From positions 1-50,603 of the forward strand of contig SVQU01000014.1 of NCBI GenBank assembly GCA_015065165.1: DNA of 50,603 nucleotides, written 5' to 3'. The translations under genes and the position numbers were made by a program. The notes under the pieces were generated by a model. That model saw only the letters and a list, made by a program, of their open reading frames with translations. It did not search any database and was not told where the DNA came from. Origin of the DNA: Oscillospiraceae bacterium (GTDB taxonomy: Bacteria > Bacillota > Clostridia > Oscillospirales > CAG-382). This document shows, piece by piece, positions 7,503-16,315 of this stretch (positions within the stretch are counted from its first letter, which is position 1; each line of letters opens with the position of its first letter).

Positions 7503-7539
7503 AATATCTCCGAAAAAACAAAAATATATAATAACCCAC

Positions 7540-7568
7540 TTGACAAATACTTTTCAGGGTGATATAAT
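7540..7568 (+). promoter_or_regulatory. Promoter of the gene at 7708
   Basis: TTGACA, a 17-nt spacer and TATAAT form a perfect sigma-A promoter. A LexA-type palindrome begins 9 nt after it, over the expected transcription start. Confidence 0.8.
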
Positions 7569-7576
7569 TCACACAC

Positions 7577-7590
7577 CGAACAAATGTTCG
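7577..7590 (+). promoter_or_regulatory. LexA (DinR) box
   Basis: CGAACAAATGTTCG is a perfect palindrome and a full match to the Bacillota SOS box CGAACRNRYGTTYG. Its position over the transcription start of the promoter at 7540-7568 is the classic place for repression. Induction by DNA damage is inferred. Confidence 0.75.
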
Positions 7591-7594
7591 GTTA

Positions 7595-7665
7595 GGGCGA
7601 ACGGATAAAATAGTTCGCTCTAAATGAGGAGTCGGTAAAGGCGGTTAGCTCCATCCGCCGCCGAT
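7595..7665 (+). other. Structured 5' leader of the gene at 7708
   Basis: Two hairpins can form in the leader: gggcgaac/gttcgctc (7595-7620), and a nested one pairing tcgg with ccga and ggcgg with ccgcc (7632-7664). About 40 nt remain before the start codon. No known riboswitch was recognised. Confidence 0.4.
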
Positions 7666-7707
7666 TATAGTAGGTAAATTTGATTTTTTAGAACGAAAGG
7701 ATGAAAA

Positions 7708-8145
7708 ATGGATTACAGAGAATACTCAAAGGACTTATTATCACGAAAAAAGAATCTGGTTTCGGCATATTCCGCAATTAAAACCGAGCTGGAATGTTTG
7801 GAAAGGGAAAAGCTCGCCTGCAAAAGCTATGCCTTAAATTCCTCCGATGAGGAACACGGCAAAGCTATGTACGAGGAAAGACTTATAAACATTTTAGCGG
7901 ATACGGACGATTGCAGATTCAGGTTAAGCGTTGTAGAAAGGGAATTGTTAAAGATTGAAAAGGGGATGAGTGGTCTGAGTGATTATCAAAAGGACATAAT
8001 CGACACCTTTTTCGTAGAACAAACCGATCACGCCGCCGACGACCTTATGGAAAGGTGGTACAAGGAACGCTCCAGCCTTTACCGCGACCGAACCAAGGCG
8101 TTAGACTTGTTTACGCGTTCGGTTTACGGAGTGCTTCAATTGTAA
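7708..8145 (+). CDS. Probable phage-type sigma-like transcriptional regulator
   Basis: This 145-residue, strongly helical protein has a coiled-coil-like N-terminal half (about residues 10-45). Its C-terminal half starts LSDYQKDIIDTFF and ends in RDRTKALDLFTRSVYG. That layout resembles the small RinA/ArpU/DUF1492-like late regulators of phages, which carry a sigma region 4-like helix-turn-helix; the match is by eye and weak. No other phage genes are near. It stands alone behind a LexA-boxed promoter, and its 3' end overlaps the convergent PHP gene by 35 nt. Confidence 0.6.
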   Translation: MDYREYSKDLLSRKKNLVSAYSAIKTELECLEREKLACKSYALNSSDEEHGKAMYEERLINILADTDDCRFRLSVVERELLKIEKGMSGLSDYQKDIIDTFFVEQTDHAADDLMERWYKERSSLYRDRTKALDLFTRSVYGVLQL

Positions 8146-8929
8146 AATCGCTTTCCTCAAGGCCCATTACCTCTAAAGCATCGGGTACAAAGCTGTGAAG
8201 ATAATCGAAGGCGTTAATTTCGTGGGAATCACTACCTAAAAAGAACTTGCATCCTTGTTTTTTGCAAGCCTGTAAAAAGCGTTTATAAACGTTATCCTCG
8301 CGATAATCAGGCTTTAAAAAGTTTCTGGCGCAAGAAATGTTAAGCTCTAATGCAACGTTTGATTCTCTTGCTGCCTGGGCGCATTCCAATATCATTTCGT
8401 CGCTGATAAAGGAGTGTATCTCGGTTATTTCAATAACGTGCTTTCCAATAGGGCACATAGGGTGAACGATTCCGAAAAATAAATCCCGCTTTTTGTGTCC
8501 GCAAAGAGAAATAAAACTGTCAATCAAATATTTAGCGTGCTTTTCGGGGTTGTCCCCGCATTCATCGGGCAGAACAAAGCCCTTCATGTGGGTGTGGGAA
8601 TGGGGAGCGAGGATATAATCGGTATATTCCAACGCTTCCTCGGAAATACCCAAAAGCATATTAGCATATTCACCTTCGGCACCGAGGAGTATATTTATAC
8701 CTTCGGTGTCGATTTGTTTTATTTCCTCACGCCTTTGTTCAAGCCTTTTAAAGGTTTGTGGCTTGTACCAATCCGAGGCGCCCTCTATGTTATCGTCCCA
8801 GGCGTGGTCGGCAAATCCAAGGGTTTCAAGACCGATTTTCTTTGCTTCTTTAATATAATCTGCCATAAAAGCAAATCTGTCCCCGCAGGAGGACAAATGT
8901 GTGTGTATATGTATATCGTGTTTAATCAT
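8111..8929 (-). CDS. PHP-domain phosphatase (HisK-type histidinol-phosphatase family)
   Basis: This 272-residue protein has the PHP metal-site motifs: HIHTHLSSCGD at the N-terminus, ADHAW near residue 41, an Glu in LGAEGEYAN, HSH near residue 110, HPMCP near 155 and GSDSH at about 233. The length fits the HisK/PHP histidinol-phosphatase type. With no his genes nearby, its substrate may be another phosphoester. It overlaps the VanZ-like stop as ATGA and closes the long minus-strand operon. Confidence 0.82.
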   Translation of the reverse strand: MIKHDIHIHTHLSSCGDRFAFMADYIKEAKKIGLETLGFADHAWDDNIEGASDWYKPQTFKRLEQRREEIKQIDTEGINILLGAEGEYANMLLGISEEALEYTDYILAPHSHTHMKGFVLPDECGDNPEKHAKYLIDSFISLCGHKKRDLFFGIVHPMCPIGKHVIEITEIHSFISDEMILECAQAARESNVALELNISCARNFLKPDYREDNVYKRFLQACKKQGCKFFLGSDSHEINAFDYLHSFVPDALEVMGLEESDFTIEALRKPNA

Positions 8930-9405
8930 AACCTTTGTTCCTTACGTCTGTTTCGCTTTCTGCCTACTAAATACAATGCGAAAATCAAAATTAAAAGGGA
9001 AAAAACTCCGCCGCCGAAATCAATTAAAACGTCGGTCCATTGGGGCGACCTGCCCGAGGTTGCCATTTGCATGATAAATTCGTCGCATACGGCAACTACC
9101 AAGCAATAAAGGGGCGAAAAATAAATAAAATGGCGGTTTATAAGGTTTAACAGACAAAGAGAAAAACTTGTTCCCAAAACAAAATATTCGCTGAAGTGGG
9201 CGGTTTTTCTAACCAAAACCCCAAGGGTGTGGTCCTTAACGGTTATGCCGAAAAATTCCAAAATCGGTTTAACAATATTAACCGCAACGTCGCTCATTTT
9301 GCCCGATTCTTCACCCGTTTGCAAAGAATTCCAAAATATAAACAGGGTGATAAACAGGGTTGATAAACCGAATGTTACACCCCAAATATACCGCTTCTTA
9401 TTCAT
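8926..9405 (-). CDS. VanZ-like family membrane protein
   Basis: The protein is 159 residues from the start chosen here. It shows the VanZ-like motifs RKTAHFSEYFVLG, DEFIMQ and GRSPQWTDVLIDFGGG, with about four membrane segments. The ATG at 9405 overlaps the recN stop by 8 nt, and GGAGG inside the recN end serves as RBS; an upstream Met nine codons earlier is less well placed. VanZ itself raises teicoplanin tolerance, but most relatives have unknown roles. Confidence 0.85.
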   Translation of the reverse strand: MNKKRYIWGVTFGLSTLFITLFIFWNSLQTGEESGKMSDVAVNIVKPILEFFGITVKDHTLGVLVRKTAHFSEYFVLGTSFSLCLLNLINRHFIYFSPLYCLVVAVCDEFIMQMATSGRSPQWTDVLIDFGGGVFSLLILIFALYLVGRKRNRRKEQRL

Positions 9406-11068
9406 TTTTAAGCATTTCCTCCGCGGCGGCAATTACCGTTTCGGTAATATTCACACCGCCCATAATACGCGCCAATTCATCACGTCTGCCGTTGAAATCA
9501 AGCTTTTCAACGTTGGTAACGGTTCTGTTTTCGGTTTCCTGCTTGGAAATTTTATAATGGGCGTCTGCCTTAGATGCCAAAATTGCCGAGTGGGTAACGC
9601 AGATAACCTGTGTTTTGCCTCCGTCGGATGCCTTTCTAAGGCGAATACCGATTTTCTCGCTGGTCTTACCCGAAACACCCGTGTCGATTTCGTCAAAAAT
9701 CAAGGTGCCGATAGCCTCTGTGTGGGCAAACACGCATTTAAGACAAAGCATAATTCTTGAAAGCTCACCGCCCGAGGCGATTTTCGCCATGGGCTTGGGT
9801 GTTTCGCCCTTGTTTGCGCTTATAAGAAATTCCACGTCCTCAAACCCGTGGGAGGTATATTCCTCGGTGGGTATAAGCTCTGCTTCAAAGCGAACACCGG
9901 GCATATCAAGCTCGTTTAATTCCTCGGTCATTCTCGCGCAAAGACTGACAGAAGCATTTTTGCGGGTTTCGGTTAAAGCCTTTGCGGCAGAAACCAAATT
10001 CTTTTCGGCTTTCTTAAGCTCGGCTTCCAGCCTTGCCTTTTCCTCCTCGGAATTTTCGTCCAAATCAAGCTCGGCTTGCCATTCTGCAATTAAATCTGAA
10101 AATTCGTCCGCCGAAACTTTATATTTACTTTCTAATTTTTTAATCAATTCAAGACGGCTTTCGCAATCGTCCAGACGTCTGTCAACGTTTTCGCCGTCGC
10201 TTTCGAGATAATCCTTAATGCTGTCGGAAATATCCAAAAGCTCGTATTTTGCGCTTTCCAATCGTGCAGAAAGCTCTTCAGCCTCGGGAATAATCCCCTC
10301 CAGCGCGCTTATAGCGTTATATGCAAGATTAACCGATTCCACCGCCGCGCCGTCGCGGTTGTAAAGCGCGTTGTACGCCTCGCCCGCGCGGGAGATAATC
10401 TTTTCGCTGTTGGCAAGACGCTTTCTTTCGGTTTGCAGGTCTTCCTTTTCGCCCTTTAAAACCTTTGCGCTCTTAAGCTCTGTTAAACGGAAACGAAGCA
10501 TATCCAGCCTTGCTTCTCTGTCCTTGCTGTCATCGTTAAGGGAATCAAGACGTTTTTTTATATTTGTATATTCGTCAAAGCGATTTTTATATTCGTTAAA
10601 AACAGCCTCGTTATCTGCAAAGGAATCTAACATATAAAGCTGTCTTTCGCTGTCTGCGAAAGCCTGTGTATCCTGCTGACCGTGGATGGAAAGCAATTGC
10701 GCCATGGCAGTTTTAAGTCGGGAAAGGGGAACGGTTCTGCCGTTGATTTTCGCCGTTGACCTGCCGTCTTTGGAGATTTTGCGGGTAACGGTGATGCTTC
10801 CGTCTTCCTCGGGACAGATATCCAATTCCTTCAAAAATGCTTCGGTTTTGCTGTTTTCAACGGTAAAAATACCCTCTACAAGGGCTTCGTCCTCACCTGT
10901 GCGTATAATATCCTTATCGCTTCTCGCACCGCAAAGCAAACCCAAGGAATCTATAATAATACTTTTACCTGCGCCGGTTTCCCCCGTAAAGGCGCAAAAA
11001 CCGCAAGACGGCTCTAACGAAAGCCGTTTGATAAGCGCAATATTTTCTATGTATACCGAAAGTAACAT
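9398..11068 (-). CDS. recN: DNA repair protein RecN
   Basis: This SMC-like ATPase of 556 residues has Walker A GETGAGKS at 29-36, a long coiled coil in the middle (about 160-380), the ABC signature ASGGELSRIML and Walker B IFDEIDTGVSG near the C-terminus. RecN acts early in double-strand-break repair. It follows argR, as in many Bacillota. No LexA box is visible just upstream, so it probably depends on operon transcription. Confidence 0.96.
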   Translation of the reverse strand: MLLSVYIENIALIKRLSLEPSCGFCAFTGETGAGKSIIIDSLGLLCGARSDKDIIRTGEDEALVEGIFTVENSKTEAFLKELDICPEEDGSITVTRKISKDGRSTAKINGRTVPLSRLKTAMAQLLSIHGQQDTQAFADSERQLYMLDSFADNEAVFNEYKNRFDEYTNIKKRLDSLNDDSKDREARLDMLRFRLTELKSAKVLKGEKEDLQTERKRLANSEKIISRAGEAYNALYNRDGAAVESVNLAYNAISALEGIIPEAEELSARLESAKYELLDISDSIKDYLESDGENVDRRLDDCESRLELIKKLESKYKVSADEFSDLIAEWQAELDLDENSEEEKARLEAELKKAEKNLVSAAKALTETRKNASVSLCARMTEELNELDMPGVRFEAELIPTEEYTSHGFEDVEFLISANKGETPKPMAKIASGGELSRIMLCLKCVFAHTEAIGTLIFDEIDTGVSGKTSEKIGIRLRKASDGGKTQVICVTHSAILASKADAHYKISKQETENRTVTNVEKLDFNGRRDELARIMGGVNITETVIAAAEEMLKNE

Positions 11069-11124
11069 ATAAACACCCCGAAAAAGTAAATACGGAAAAA
11101 GTTTTTTACCCGAAAGGGTAGGGA

Positions 11125-11577
11125 TTAACCGATAAGCTCATTAAGCTTTTCTGTAACGGCTTCGGCAGAGCTGTTGTCGTGGGCAATAATCAAAAGGGTA
11201 TCGTCCCCCGCTAAGGTGCCCAAAACGTCCTCTAACTCCATAGCATCGATAGCCGCACCTGCCGCCGAGCCCATACCTGTGTAGGTTTTCACAACAATAA
11301 GGTTGTTGGCATAGCTAACCTTTGATACCGCCTGTTTCAAAATAAGGGCAAACTTGCCGTTTATTTCGATTTTTTCCTTTTCCTTGCTTGTGCGGTATTT
11401 GTAAACACCGTCTTCGCCGTCGGATTTGATTATACCCAATTCGCGGATATCTCTCGAAACCGTGGCTTGGGTAACCTTAAAGCCGCATTCCTTAAGCTTT
11501 GCCTGCAAAACCTCTTGGCGGTCGATAACATTATCTTTTATAAGTTCAATGATTTTTTGCTGTCTTAAATTTTTCAT
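11125..11577 (-). CDS. argR: Arginine repressor ArgR/AhrC
   Basis: At 150 residues this is the normal family length. The N-terminal winged helix-turn-helix carries VTQATVSRDIRELGI. The C-terminal oligomerisation and arginine-binding domain contains the GSAAGAAIDAMELEDVLGTLAGDDTLLII block. It lies between nadK and recN, the common gene order. It would repress arginine biosynthesis genes elsewhere. Confidence 0.95.
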   Translation of the reverse strand: MKNLRQQKIIELIKDNVIDRQEVLQAKLKECGFKVTQATVSRDIRELGIIKSDGEDGVYKYRTSKEKEKIEINGKFALILKQAVSKVSYANNLIVVKTYTGMGSAAGAAIDAMELEDVLGTLAGDDTLLIIAHDNSSAEAVTEKLNELIG

Positions 11578-11586
11578 TTTTATTTT

Positions 11587-12387
11587 TTACGACATCTTTT
11601 TATAAAGGGTTTCGTAAAATGCATCCTTCTTAATTTTAATCAATTCAAGGCTTTTTGGGGATTTTTCCACACGAACAATGTCTCCCTGCTCAAGCTGACA
11701 AATAGTACCGCCATCGGCGAGCAAAAGATTACCGCCTGCGCGGTTCAAATCAACCGCTTCCAAAACCGAGTTGGGTGAAAACACCATTGCGCGAACCCCC
11801 AAAATATGGGGACAAATAGGACAAACGCAGATAGCATCTAATTTTGTGTCGATAATAGGTCCGCCCGCACTCATCGCATAAGCGCTCGAGCCTGTGGGGG
11901 TGGCAATTATTATACCGTCTGCGCGGTAATCAAAAACCTTAGCGCCGTCGCATTTAAGCTGAATTTGGGCGATTTCTCCGCCGTTGGGTCTCGAAACCAC
12001 AGCCTCGTTCAATGCGGTGGTAGATGCAATAACCTTACCGTTTCGTATGGCGGTGATAGAAATAAGCATACGCTTTTCGATTTCAAAATCACCCTTTAGC
12101 TTCGAAAGCAAATCCAATTCGCTCTTTTCCAAGCCACTCATATAACCCAGTGTACCGAAGTTAACCGATAAAATGGGCTTGCTTTTTTCATAAGCCAACC
12201 AAGAAGCTCTAAGCATCGTACCGTCGCCGCCGAGAGCGATAACGGCATCGAAATTAAAATTATCTTCGTCGCCCAAGCGGTGGTGTCTTATACCGAATTC
12301 GTCAAGCTTGCTTTCGATTTCGGCTACATCATCCTCGCGGATGCCGCTTCTGGGACCATTGTAAAGCAATACCTCTTCTATAACCAT
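11587..12387 (-). CDS. nadK: NAD kinase
   Basis: This protein phosphorylates NAD to NADP. The conserved ALGGDGTMLRA motif near residue 60 and the catalytic NE-VV/RADGIIIATPTGSSAYAMSAGGPI blocks are present. An in-frame Met 42 codons upstream would overlap tlyA by 122 nt and add a non-homologous extension, so the ATG at 12387 is preferred; the product is then 266 residues, the usual length. The RBS there is weak (AAAAGAGTG), and tlyA ends 4 nt upstream. Confidence 0.93.
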   Translation of the reverse strand: MVIEEVLLYNGPRSGIREDDVAEIESKLDEFGIRHHRLGDEDNFNFDAVIALGGDGTMLRASWLAYEKSKPILSVNFGTLGYMSGLEKSELDLLSKLKGDFEIEKRMLISITAIRNGKVIASTTALNEAVVSRPNGGEIAQIQLKCDGAKVFDYRADGIIIATPTGSSAYAMSAGGPIIDTKLDAICVCPICPHILGVRAMVFSPNSVLEAVDLNRAGGNLLLADGGTICQLEQGDIVRVEKSPKSLELIKIKKDAFYETLYKKMS

Positions 12388-12391
12388 AAAA

Positions 12392-13123
12392 TCACTCTTT
12401 TCGTTGGAATAATGCCAAATATTCTCGGTTTCCGTCTCCGCCCTCGATGGGTGAATTTGTAAAGCCGATGCGTTTAAAACCGCAAGCCTCTGACGAAAGG
12501 TCGATTTTTTCAAGGATTTCCTTTAAAATTTTGCCGTCCTTATCCTTAACAATACCGCCCTTGCCAATATGCTTTTTTCCTGCTTCGAATTGGGGCTTTA
12601 TAAGGGTTATCATATACTTTCCCGCCGAAAGTATATCCGCGCAAGCGGAGTATATCAAGGTTTGGGAAATAAAGGAAACGTCCATAACAATCATATCAAT
12701 TTCGGTGTGGAAATCGCTTTTGCCGATATATCTTGCGTTCACGTTTTCCATAACGGTAACGCGGTTGTCGTTGCGTAAGCCGTTATCAAGCTGTGCGACA
12801 CCCACGTCAAGGGCAAAAACTCTTTTTGCGCCCTGCTGTAACACACAATCGGTGAAACCGCCCGTGGATGCGCCGATATCCAAAACCGTAAGTCCGTTTA
12901 CGGAAATATTAAATTCCTCCAAGGCGTGAAAAAGCTTTTCCCCCGCGCGGGAAACAAACCTTTCCTTTTGGGTTACTTCAACCTGGGGCTCGCCCTCTAT
13001 ATCCAAAGAGGGTTTGTCGGCAACAACACCGTTTATTTTCACCGTTTTGTTCTCAATAGCCGATTTTGCCTTGCTTCGGCTTTGGAAGAAGCCCTTTTCG
13101 GTAAGATAAATATCCAATCTCAT
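12392..13123 (-). CDS. tlyA: TlyA family rRNA 2'-O-methyltransferase
   Basis: This 243-residue protein has an S4 RNA-binding domain at about 1-60 (RLDIYLTEKGFFQSRSKAK) and an FtsJ-like methyltransferase domain with the SAM-binding motif VLDIGASTGGFTD and a MDVSFIS block. The family methylates rRNA ribose and is often annotated as a hemolysin. It starts 3 nt after dxs and is followed by nadK with 4 nt. Confidence 0.92.
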   Translation of the reverse strand: MRLDIYLTEKGFFQSRSKAKSAIENKTVKINGVVADKPSLDIEGEPQVEVTQKERFVSRAGEKLFHALEEFNISVNGLTVLDIGASTGGFTDCVLQQGAKRVFALDVGVAQLDNGLRNDNRVTVMENVNARYIGKSDFHTEIDMIVMDVSFISQTLIYSACADILSAGKYMITLIKPQFEAGKKHIGKGGIVKDKDGKILKEILEKIDLSSEACGFKRIGFTNSPIEGGDGNREYLALFQRKE

Positions 13124-13126
13124 AAA

Positions 13127-14959
13127 TTATACCGCGTTTGCAATATCCTCTGCCGAAAGACCTAAATGCTTTAAAATCTCATTGTTGCTTCCGTGCTGAG
13201 GAAATTCGCCGTCTATCGCCTTTATAACAAATTGGGTGTTTTTAAGCAACTCTCTTTCGGTCATTTCCGCGCAAAGCTGTTGGGCGATACCGCCGTTTTT
13301 AATACCTTCCTCGGCGAAAACGATTTTATCCATACCCGAAAGCTTTTCGAAAACCTCGTTGGGCAGGGGCGAAAGCTGTGTAAGGGAAATAACCCTTGTG
13401 TCAATGCCTTTTTCCTTGCAGATCTCACCCGCCGTAAGGGCGTTTTCGGTTAATCTGCTGTAGGTAACGATTGCGGTTTTGGGAGAATCGCCAAAATCCT
13501 TAAAATCAAATCCGTCCTGCTTAACAAAACCATCTGCTGCGGTGTCTGAGGCTTTGGGATAGCGTATAACAACGGGACCGTCCATAGCCAACGCCTTGTT
13601 AAAGCATTCCTCCAACGAATCAAAGCTGTTGGGGGCAAAAAAACTTACGTTGGGGATATGCGAAATATACGCGCTGTCAAAAATACCGTGATGGGTTGCG
13701 CCGTCGTTGGCAACTAAACCTGCGCGGTCGAGCATAACGATAACGTGCAAATTCTGAAGCGCCGCATCGTGAATTAATTGGTCATAAGCCCGTTGCATAA
13801 AGGTGGAATAAACCGCAAAAACGGGGATATGACCTTGTGCGGCAATACCGCAAGCAAAGGTAAGAGCGTGTTCCTCGGCAATGCCCACGTCGAAAAATCT
13901 TTCGGGAAAACGCTTAGCGAACTCCGAAAGCCCCGTGCCGTCGGGCATGGCGGCGGTTATGGCAACGATTTTTTCGTTTTCCTCTGCCTTTTTGCAAATA
14001 ATTTCACCGAAACGGTTAGAAAAGCTTTCTTTTCCTTCTTTGATTTTTCCGGTTTCAATATCAAAGCCCGAAACGCCGTGGAAAAGGTCGGGACGCTTTT
14101 CCGCAGGTGCATATCCTTTGCCCTTTTTGGTGCAGATATGTATAACACTGCATTTTCCGTCGTCCTTAGCCTCGTTTAAAACTGCCTCCAAATGGTCGAT
14201 ATCATCGCCCTTTAAGGGGCCGTAATAGTTAAGACCGAACTGCTCGAAAAAGTTTTGGCTCAGTGCAACCTTTTTAAAGCGGTCCTTCATATATTTGGCG
14301 CATTTTATAATGCCTCCGCCCACAACGGGTGTGTTCTGGAAACACTTTTTAACGCTGTTTTTAAATTTAAAATATTTCGCGCTGGAGCGCACCTTTGAGA
14401 AATATTGGCTCATTCCGCCCACGTTGGGGGAAATGCTCATATCGTTGTCATTAAGGACAATAATAAGCCTTTCCTTGTCGGCACAGTTATTTAAAGCCTC
14501 GTATATCATACCGCCCGTAAAAGCGCCGTCCCCCACGATTGCAACGGTGTAAGCATCACTACCGCTAAGCTTGTTTGCAACGGCAATACCCGCGGCGGCG
14601 GAAATACTGGTAGAGCTGTGTCCCGCACCGAAGGCGTCGTGCTCGCTTTCGCTTCGCTTGGGGAAACCCGAAATGCCCTCCCACGTGCGAAGGGTGTTAA
14701 AGCTTTCACGTCTGCCCGTTAAAAGCTTGTGAACGTAGCTTTGGTGTCCCACGTCGAAAATAAGACTGTCCTTGGGAGAATCGAAAACTCTGTGCAAAGC
14801 GATTGTAAGCTCCACAATGCACAGGTTCGAGGCAAGGTGTCCGCCGTTTTTCGAAACGGTCTGCAAAAGCTCGTTTCGTATTTCTTTAGCCAAAGCGGGT
14901 AAATCCTGCTTGGGTATATTTTTTAAATCTTGTGGTGAATTGATTTTTTCGAGGAGCAT
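13127..14959 (-). CDS. dxs: 1-deoxy-D-xylulose-5-phosphate synthase
   Basis: This 610-residue thiamine-diphosphate enzyme makes the first MEP-pathway intermediate from pyruvate and glyceraldehyde 3-phosphate. Landmarks are the FDVGHQSYVHKLLTGR block, the ThDP motif GDGAFTGG ... NDN at about 140-170, and the second-half AEEHALTFACGIA and RAGLVANDGATHHG blocks. It is one gene away from ispA, so two isoprenoid steps share the operon. Confidence 0.97.
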   Translation of the reverse strand: MLLEKINSPQDLKNIPKQDLPALAKEIRNELLQTVSKNGGHLASNLCIVELTIALHRVFDSPKDSLIFDVGHQSYVHKLLTGRRESFNTLRTWEGISGFPKRSESEHDAFGAGHSSTSISAAAGIAVANKLSGSDAYTVAIVGDGAFTGGMIYEALNNCADKERLIIVLNDNDMSISPNVGGMSQYFSKVRSSAKYFKFKNSVKKCFQNTPVVGGGIIKCAKYMKDRFKKVALSQNFFEQFGLNYYGPLKGDDIDHLEAVLNEAKDDGKCSVIHICTKKGKGYAPAEKRPDLFHGVSGFDIETGKIKEGKESFSNRFGEIICKKAEENEKIVAITAAMPDGTGLSEFAKRFPERFFDVGIAEEHALTFACGIAAQGHIPVFAVYSTFMQRAYDQLIHDAALQNLHVIVMLDRAGLVANDGATHHGIFDSAYISHIPNVSFFAPNSFDSLEECFNKALAMDGPVVIRYPKASDTAADGFVKQDGFDFKDFGDSPKTAIVTYSRLTENALTAGEICKEKGIDTRVISLTQLSPLPNEVFEKLSGMDKIVFAEEGIKNGGIAQQLCAEMTERELLKNTQFVIKAIDGEFPQHGSNNEILKHLGLSAEDIANAV

Positions 14960-15041
14960 AATTTTTCAAAACGAATTTTCTTTAGGTGAAATAAACCCAA
15001 AGGGAAATGCGTTAAGTCCTCCGATTTTCATAATATTTGTT

Positions 15042-15632
15042 TTATTTTCTGAATCCGCACAAAACCTTTGCAGAGAATTGAACGATATTGGTGCTGTGCT
15101 TAATGGCAATTGATTTGCCGATTGCCTTTCCGCCAACGGTAACGGCGGAAATCAAGGATGTAAGGGCAAGGGTAAGAAAAAAGGCGGTTTCGGTGGAAAG
15201 CTCGGCTGACAAAAATAAATTTCCCGCAATTGCCGCGCCGGTAGCGCCGCTGACGATACCTGCGATATCACCGATAATATCGTTGCAAAACGAGCTTACC
15301 TTTTCGGCATTGTTAATAAGCCAAACGGCTTTTTGCCCTGTTTTCAGCTTTCTTGCCGCCATAGAGTTAAAGGGGCTGATATCTGCGGTGGCAACCGCAA
15401 GCCCTATTATATCAAAAACAATACCCAAAAATATAATAGCGATAAGTATCAAAGCCGAAGCAAAAATCGGTATAAGGTCCAACACTTGGTCGCTGGTGGC
15501 GGCAGAAAGCACCATAGTTATAAAAAAACTAAGCAAAAATGCCGTAACCACCCATTTGGTATTGCTTTTCTTTTTGTTCTTTTTTTCGTTTTTCTTGTTA
15601 TCCCGACATCGCGGGGAAGGTTTAGCGTCCAT
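15042..15632 (-). CDS. oapA: OLE-associated membrane protein OapA
   Basis: The protein is 196 residues from the ATG at 15632, which has GGGAG 6 nt upstream; a longer frame starting at 15728 runs into the RNA gene and is not preferred. It has a Lys-rich N-terminus, about four membrane segments and the polar stretch VATADISPFNSMAARK between them. It resembles short proteins annotated as CorB/CNNM-like without CBS domains. Its position directly after the OLE-like RNA and before dxs is the place of OapA in Bacillus halodurans. Assignment to OapA rests on synteny, size and topology. Confidence 0.75.
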   Translation of the reverse strand: MDAKPSPRCRDNKKNEKKNKKKSNTKWVVTAFLLSFFITMVLSAATSDQVLDLIPIFASALILIAIIFLGIVFDIIGLAVATADISPFNSMAARKLKTGQKAVWLINNAEKVSSFCNDIIGDIAGIVSGATGAAIAGNLFLSAELSTETAFFLTLALTSLISAVTVGGKAIGKSIAIKHSTNIVQFSAKVLCGFRK

Positions 15633-15664
15633 AAAACTCCCTTTAAAATCCTTTGAAAAAAGTC

Positions 15665-16279
15665 TATAAAAATGATGGCGGCACAAAACGTAAACTTTGT
15701 GGCATGCGGTCAAGTAGGTTTTCCCCACAGACTACTTTTTGTCGCCAATAAAGCGGTTCCCCTTTAAAGTCTGCGTCGGTGCATCACTGCATCCGCGACT
15801 TGATTGCCTGTAAGTCCACACTGCAATCCATTTTGTGCCTTATATATGTCTCAGCCTAGGAGATTTCCTCAATAACCTTTCTTATCTGCCTAATCCTCTT
15901 TTGCAGATATGATTTCAACAAACATAATCCCGTCTTCGGTAGCTAATCTCCGACAGGCATAATTCGTATCCGCCATATCCACGCAAGGCAGGCTACATCT
16001 ATCCACAGCGTCAAGCACCGCGCGATAGGTTTAATCTTTAAACTGTGCCCCTCTCAGTGTGGCAAAAAGCCACGCCCGGAGACCCACAGAATAAAGCCTC
16101 CAAAGGTAGGTGGGTCGATTGCCGTATGCCATTACAGCCCGCCCACAAACCTATTCTCCCAGCACCCACCCTCAATTGGGCATTGACAGCAAGCACAAGG
16201 AGCTTCATCGATTTGCCTTTACGCGTATTTTTAGGCACGCTCTCAGCAGCGAAAGGTTAACTAGGATACTGCGCCATCT
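15665..16279 (-). ncRNA. ole: OLE RNA (ornate large extremophilic RNA)
   Basis: A gene-free stretch of about 615 nt lies between ispA and oapA, has its own consensus promoter and is full of stem-loops (for example GTGGC/GCCAC at 16059-16073 and gtttaa/ttaaac at 16029-16043). OLE RNAs are about 600 nt and sit between ispA and oapA in an operon with xseB, dxs, tlyA, argR and recN, which is exactly the setting here. In B. halodurans OLE forms a membrane RNP with OapA linked to Mg2+, alcohol and cold tolerance. The ends given are estimates. It is not RNase P RNA or tmRNA. Confidence 0.82.
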
Positions 16280-16285
16280 CTTTTT

Positions 16286-16314
16286 ATTATATCACAACCT
16301 GTATAAAAATACAA
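16286..16314 (-). promoter_or_regulatory. Promoter of the OLE RNA
   Basis: On the minus strand TTGTAT, a 17-nt spacer and TATAAT abut the ispA stop codon, placing the transcription start near 16279. The RNA can therefore be made independently of the upstream genes. Confidence 0.75.
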
Positions 16315-16315
16315 G

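Noticed and set aside
15665..16279. RNase P RNA, tmRNA, or group II intron as alternatives for the long ncRNA
   Set aside because: The conserved RNase P core, the tmRNA tRNA-like end and an intron domain V were looked for by eye and not found; the ispA-oapA setting fits OLE.
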